DNA from: Numida meleagris
Taxonomy: Eukaryota; Chordata; Aves; Galliformes; Numididae
Length of the DNA stretch: 64,000 nt
Direction: 5' to 3'
Assembly: GCF_002078875.1 (NCBI RefSeq)
Contig: NC_034424.1
Span: 7,098,436-7,162,435, forward strand
Shown here: positions 60,991-64,000 of the stretch, piece by piece
Position numbering within the stretch: position 1 is the first letter of the stretch
How the letters are laid out: each line of letters starts with the position of its first letter
Program-made: the position numbers and the translations under genes
The notes under the pieces: generated by a model
The model's database searches: none
The model's input: only the letters and a program-made list of their open reading frames with translations
What the model was told of the DNA's origin: nothing

Positions 60991-62216
60991 GATCCCCATA
61001 ACGATCCCCCCCGTCTCGTGGTGCTGAGCGCCAGCCCATTCCCATCCATCTCTGTGAGCAACAGGTGAAAATACTTTGAAGGCGGGTGCGCCTGCTCCTG
61101 CCAGATGCTGGTTATTTTAAGCCTGGAGACGGGGACACATTGGCCACCGACGCACAGAGGTGGTGTTTGCTGCCAGGGGACAGCAGAGCCACCCGAGCAG
61201 GGGAACATAGGGATGGCTCCGGGCAGAATTACAGGGCTTTTTCCTTTTCCCAAAGCAGCATTTCTCACCTCCCTTTGGTTTGTGAGCTCTTGGTCAGCTC
61301 TTGTAATGCAGTCAGCAAGGGAAGGGCTCCTTCCATGGTGTTTTATTCTCTGACCTTTTCCCTTTCAATCCCCTGGGGCCGATGCATCCCTCGTGGCATG
61401 CCCACCTCCTGCTGCCTCCATGCCACTGGGCGAAGGGCATGCTCTGTGTGAAGAGAGTCCCGCGGTGTGCTAGGCAGGTACCTCGAAATCCACGATATCT
61501 GGGGAATATGAGTGGAAAAATGAGAAGTCAGCAGTGTGGGTGGCAGAAAAAAAGGTGAAAAGGAGGGAAGGAAAGAGCACACCGTGGGACACAGACATGT
61601 GCAGGGAGCAGCTCCTGGCTTGGCTGCACAGAACCCGTGCCCCAGCCCCGTGCAATCCAGAGGTGCAGCAAACACTCCTCCTCTGACTTTGAAACTGTTC
61701 TTTTAAGGACATGGAAGAAAAATAATGGTACAATCAACGCTGCTAGGTATCAGCGGGGATTACAGCGGGATGTGTGGAGGGGCTCATACATCCCTGTCCA
61801 GAGAGGTAAACCATATATACACACTTCTGCTGGCGGGGTCTGTCTTCGCTGGGGTTAGACGGTCTCTTCCCATTCCTAATCACAAGCCCACTTGAGCTGT
61901 TAGCAGTTCCTTTAAACAGGGATTTGGTGTGTTTAGGCTGACTGTCCTCCTTGAGAGCAGATGGTTTGTGTTACTGGGTAATATTTCAAAGGAGAGGGCT
62001 TTTTTCTCCTTACTGTGATGCCCGCTTCATGCTGTGGGGTGCGGCGAGGAGGTGCTAGCACTGGGGATGTGCACTCTGCAGGGTCCCTGCTGATGGTGCC
62101 CACATAGATTGAGCACAGAGCTCCCAAATGTGGGGAGCAAGCAGGCAGCAGCCCCTTCCCTGCTCCTCCAGCCTCTCTCCTTGCTTTCTCCAAACCTTTC
62201 CATCTCCTCTTTGCAG

Positions 62217-62346
62217 CCCAACGACCCGGTGACGAACATTTGCCAGGCGGCCGACAAGCAGCTCTTCACCCTGGTGGAGTGGGCCAAGAGGATCCCCCAT
62301 TTCTCGGAGCTGCCCCTGGATGACCAGGTCATCCTGCTGCGAGCAG
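62217..62346 (+). CDS. RXRA: RXRA exon 6: ligand-binding domain helix 3 to early helix 4
   Basis: Seen: acceptor TTTGCAG ends at 62216 and donor GTGAGC starts at 62347. The 130 nt give 43 codons (residues 266-308) plus the first G of Gly309. It begins [17 protein letters not shown] and ends [10 protein letters not shown], the signature of RXR helices 3 and 4. By homology Cys274, Ala276, Ala277 and Gln280 (human C269, A271, A272, Q275) line the 9-cis-retinoic-acid pocket. Lys289 (human K284) forms one end of the coactivator charge clamp. The sequence looks identical to mammalian RXRA. The gene must continue past the window: helices 5-12, including the AF-2 helix, and the stop codon are not present here, so this CDS set is partial at both ends. 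Confidence 0.98.
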
Positions 62347-63211
62347 GTGAGCCCCAACGCACCGCATCCCGCAACGGTCGCCCTGGGATTTGAGTGCTGG
62401 CAACTGGAGAGCCTTTAGCTGCTTCCGAGGAATAGCTTCAGATCGTTCAATTGCTAACTAGGATTGAAAAAGCCCCAGGGGGCATGTTGCTGAATGGGAT
62501 CCAGAGTGTTGCACCAGCTGCCAATGGGCTGAGAAATGGCCCAGCCTTGTGTGTGATGGGCGAGATGATTTGGGAAATCGAGGGCACGATGCACGAGCAT
62601 CCTCCTGAGCTGGGGCTGGAAAGACAAGGGGGCTTGGGTCTGCATGAAATGTCATGGAACTGCAATGTTTGATGGTAATTAAAAGCAGACAGGGGAGAAA
62701 AATAGATATATCGCCTTCTCTCTCCCACCCACCAAGATGAAAATGAAGTTCTTTGGGTTTATTTTAAATTTCCTTATGCTGCAGGGGGTCTGGAGGAGCG
62801 GGGGCTCTGGGAGGTTACAGGCAGTTAGCTGGGAATGAGGTCTTCTTCCAGCAAGTAAATGCAAGCCCCAGCTGCTGGCAGGTCCTGCACAAGGGCTGGG
62901 GAGGGCAGGAAATTACAAGCAGATTCAACGAGGGTGCATTATAGGCATGAAGCTCTTTGCATAGCTCCAGTCATCAGAGAAGTGAGTACAAAGGCTTTGG
63001 ATTGATGCAGCAGAGTTTTGTTCCCTGAAACAAAGGGGCAGGCGAGTTGGTGGTGGGGCATGGGAAACCCCTTCCAGCAACTGACAAACACAGTGGGAAG
63101 GATGAAATTGGGATTGGAAAGGAAAAGACCTCAGTGGTTTTAAAGTTCCTGTCTTTTCCCCAAAATGCACTTGGAATTGTATCCCAAATGCATGAATCCT
63201 GACACTTCCTA

Positions 63212-63388
63212 AGGGCAGTGAGGCACTGGCACAGGTTGCCCAGAGAAGTGATGGTGCCCAAGGTCAGGCTGGAAGGGCTCTGAGCACCCAGTGGAGCTGT
63301 GGGTGACCCTGTTCACTGCAGGGAGTGGGACCAGATGGCCTTTAAGGGTCCCTTCCAACTCAAACAATTCCATGATTCTGTAATTCCT
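63212..63388 (+). mobile_element. CR1 LINE 3'-end fragment in RXRA intron 6
   Basis: Runs from AGGGCAGTGAGGCACTGGC through AGGTTGCCCAGAGAAGTGATGG, TCAGGCTGGAAGGGCTCTGAG and GGTCCCTTCCAACTCAAAC to the tail CCATGATTCTGTAATTCC. It is a plus-strand 5'-truncated CR1 with a recognisable 3' end. Confidence 0.92.
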
Positions 63389-63895
63389 GCAATTGTTTGT
63401 CCAAAGAAGGCTGAGGAAGGCTGAACTGGAAATGTTCTGACCTGATGTTATCTCTGTGTTGGCGAGGGGAGGTTGGGGGCTGCACACCCCATCATGGGGT
63501 TCTGTCATGGGTTCCTGAGCACGAGGAGCTCCCACGGGTTCCCCCACTCCCAGCATCTCTGCAGGGGCCTCAGATAACCTCCCCCAAGTCCTTTAAGCTA
63601 TGGCTTTATCTATTATTGAGTGGCAAGAGAACAGCTGCCCATGAAATATTTAAGTATTAAAATTTAGCTAAGAGCCTCCATCAGGTGCACTCATGCATCC
63701 TCTGAGGCAAAACTAAGTGGAGCGCGCATGGAGGAGCGGCGCTGGGTGGTGGTGGCAGCAGCCTTCCTCTGCAGTCCTGAATCATTTAAAATCTTCCCTC
63801 TTTGGGCTTTTCGGAGGAGGAAACCCAACTTTTCCAGCCTGTTTTGCACGGCTTTCCTTTCTACCAAACCTGCAGTGGCTGAGACAGCAGTAACG

Positions 63896-63949
63896 TTTTA
63901 TAGGGCTGAGAATGGTGAACCTAGTTGTGGTTCCTTTTATAGGGCTGAG
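63896..63949. repeat. 15-bp direct repeat
   Basis: TTTTATAGGGCTGAG occurs at 63896-63910 and 63935-63949, 39 bases apart. Confidence 0.85.
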
Positions 63950-64000
63950 CCCACAGTGCCTTTCCATGAGTCACCATCTCTCCAGGTTCCCTCCAGCTTC

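Larger units (their letters stand above)
58156..62216 (+). other. RXRA: RXRA intron 5
   Basis: A GT-AG intron of 4,061 bases. It contains a pyrimidine-rich tandem repeat next to the donor (58165-58252), a DR5-like element (58328-58344), a 10-bp-arm inverted repeat at 59743-59776 and a CR1 fragment from 60804. No extra exon seen. Confidence 0.95.
62347..64000 (+). other. RXRA: Start of RXRA intron 6
   Basis: Begins with donor GTGAGC and runs out of the window. The next expected exon (helices 4-7, beginning with the WNELL motif) is not found before 64000. It contains a plus-strand CR1 tail at 63212-63388 and a direct repeat at 63896-63949. Confidence 0.85.

Overview
The window is vertebrate, almost certainly avian, nuclear DNA. 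It holds the 5' half of one gene, the retinoid X receptor alpha gene (RXRA), on the + strand. Five coding exons are certain: 46332-46597, 50222-50372, 51174-51353, 57986-58155 and 62217-62346. All have consensus AG/GT borders, their phases join without a break, and together they encode residues 10-309 of an expected protein of about 467 residues. Numbering assumes the usual nine-residue first exon, which is not visible here. The last exons (rest of the ligand-binding domain) lie beyond 64000. The avian call rests on CR1 retrotransposon 3' ends carrying the ATTCTATGATTCTATG-type tail, GC-rich sequence with many G- and C-homopolymers, and low repeat density. A galliform microchromosome would fit, but species cannot be fixed from the sequence.

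Layout. Positions 1-46331 contain no protein-coding exon I can support and are best read as RXRA intron 1. CpG-rich sequence at the extreme left suggests that the exon-1 CpG island lies just outside the window. This long intron is a mosaic of GC-rich, fast-evolving DNA and short AT-rich islands full of homeodomain-, GATA- and AP-1-like motifs (about 3.7, 9.0, 11.1, 12.8, 13.2, 15.9, 22.9, 26.4, 28.3, 29.3, 37.5, 38.4 and 39.4 kb). Those islands look like enhancer candidates. It also carries two assembly gaps (10841-10870 and 28649-28788), CR1 fragments, two minisatellites, degenerate telomere-like arrays and a tRNA-like remnant. Positions 46332-62346 hold exons and introns 2-5, and 62347-64000 is the start of intron 6.

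Functionally, exon 2 encodes the AF-1 (A/B) domain with its proline-directed phosphorylation sites. Exons 3 and 4 encode the two-zinc-finger DNA-binding domain. Exon 5 encodes the hinge and start of the ligand-binding domain, and exon 6 encodes helices 3-4 of the ligand pocket. Regulatory candidates inside the gene include a T-MARE/NF-E2 site pair in intron 2, a DR5 retinoic-acid-response-like element in intron 5, a DR1-like element in intron 1 and an AT-rich candidate enhancer in intron 4. I found no second gene, no RNA gene, no CRISPR and no virus-like locus. The many long ORFs elsewhere are by-products of GC-rich DNA. No new protein system is visible; the interest lies in the non-coding architecture of this gene.
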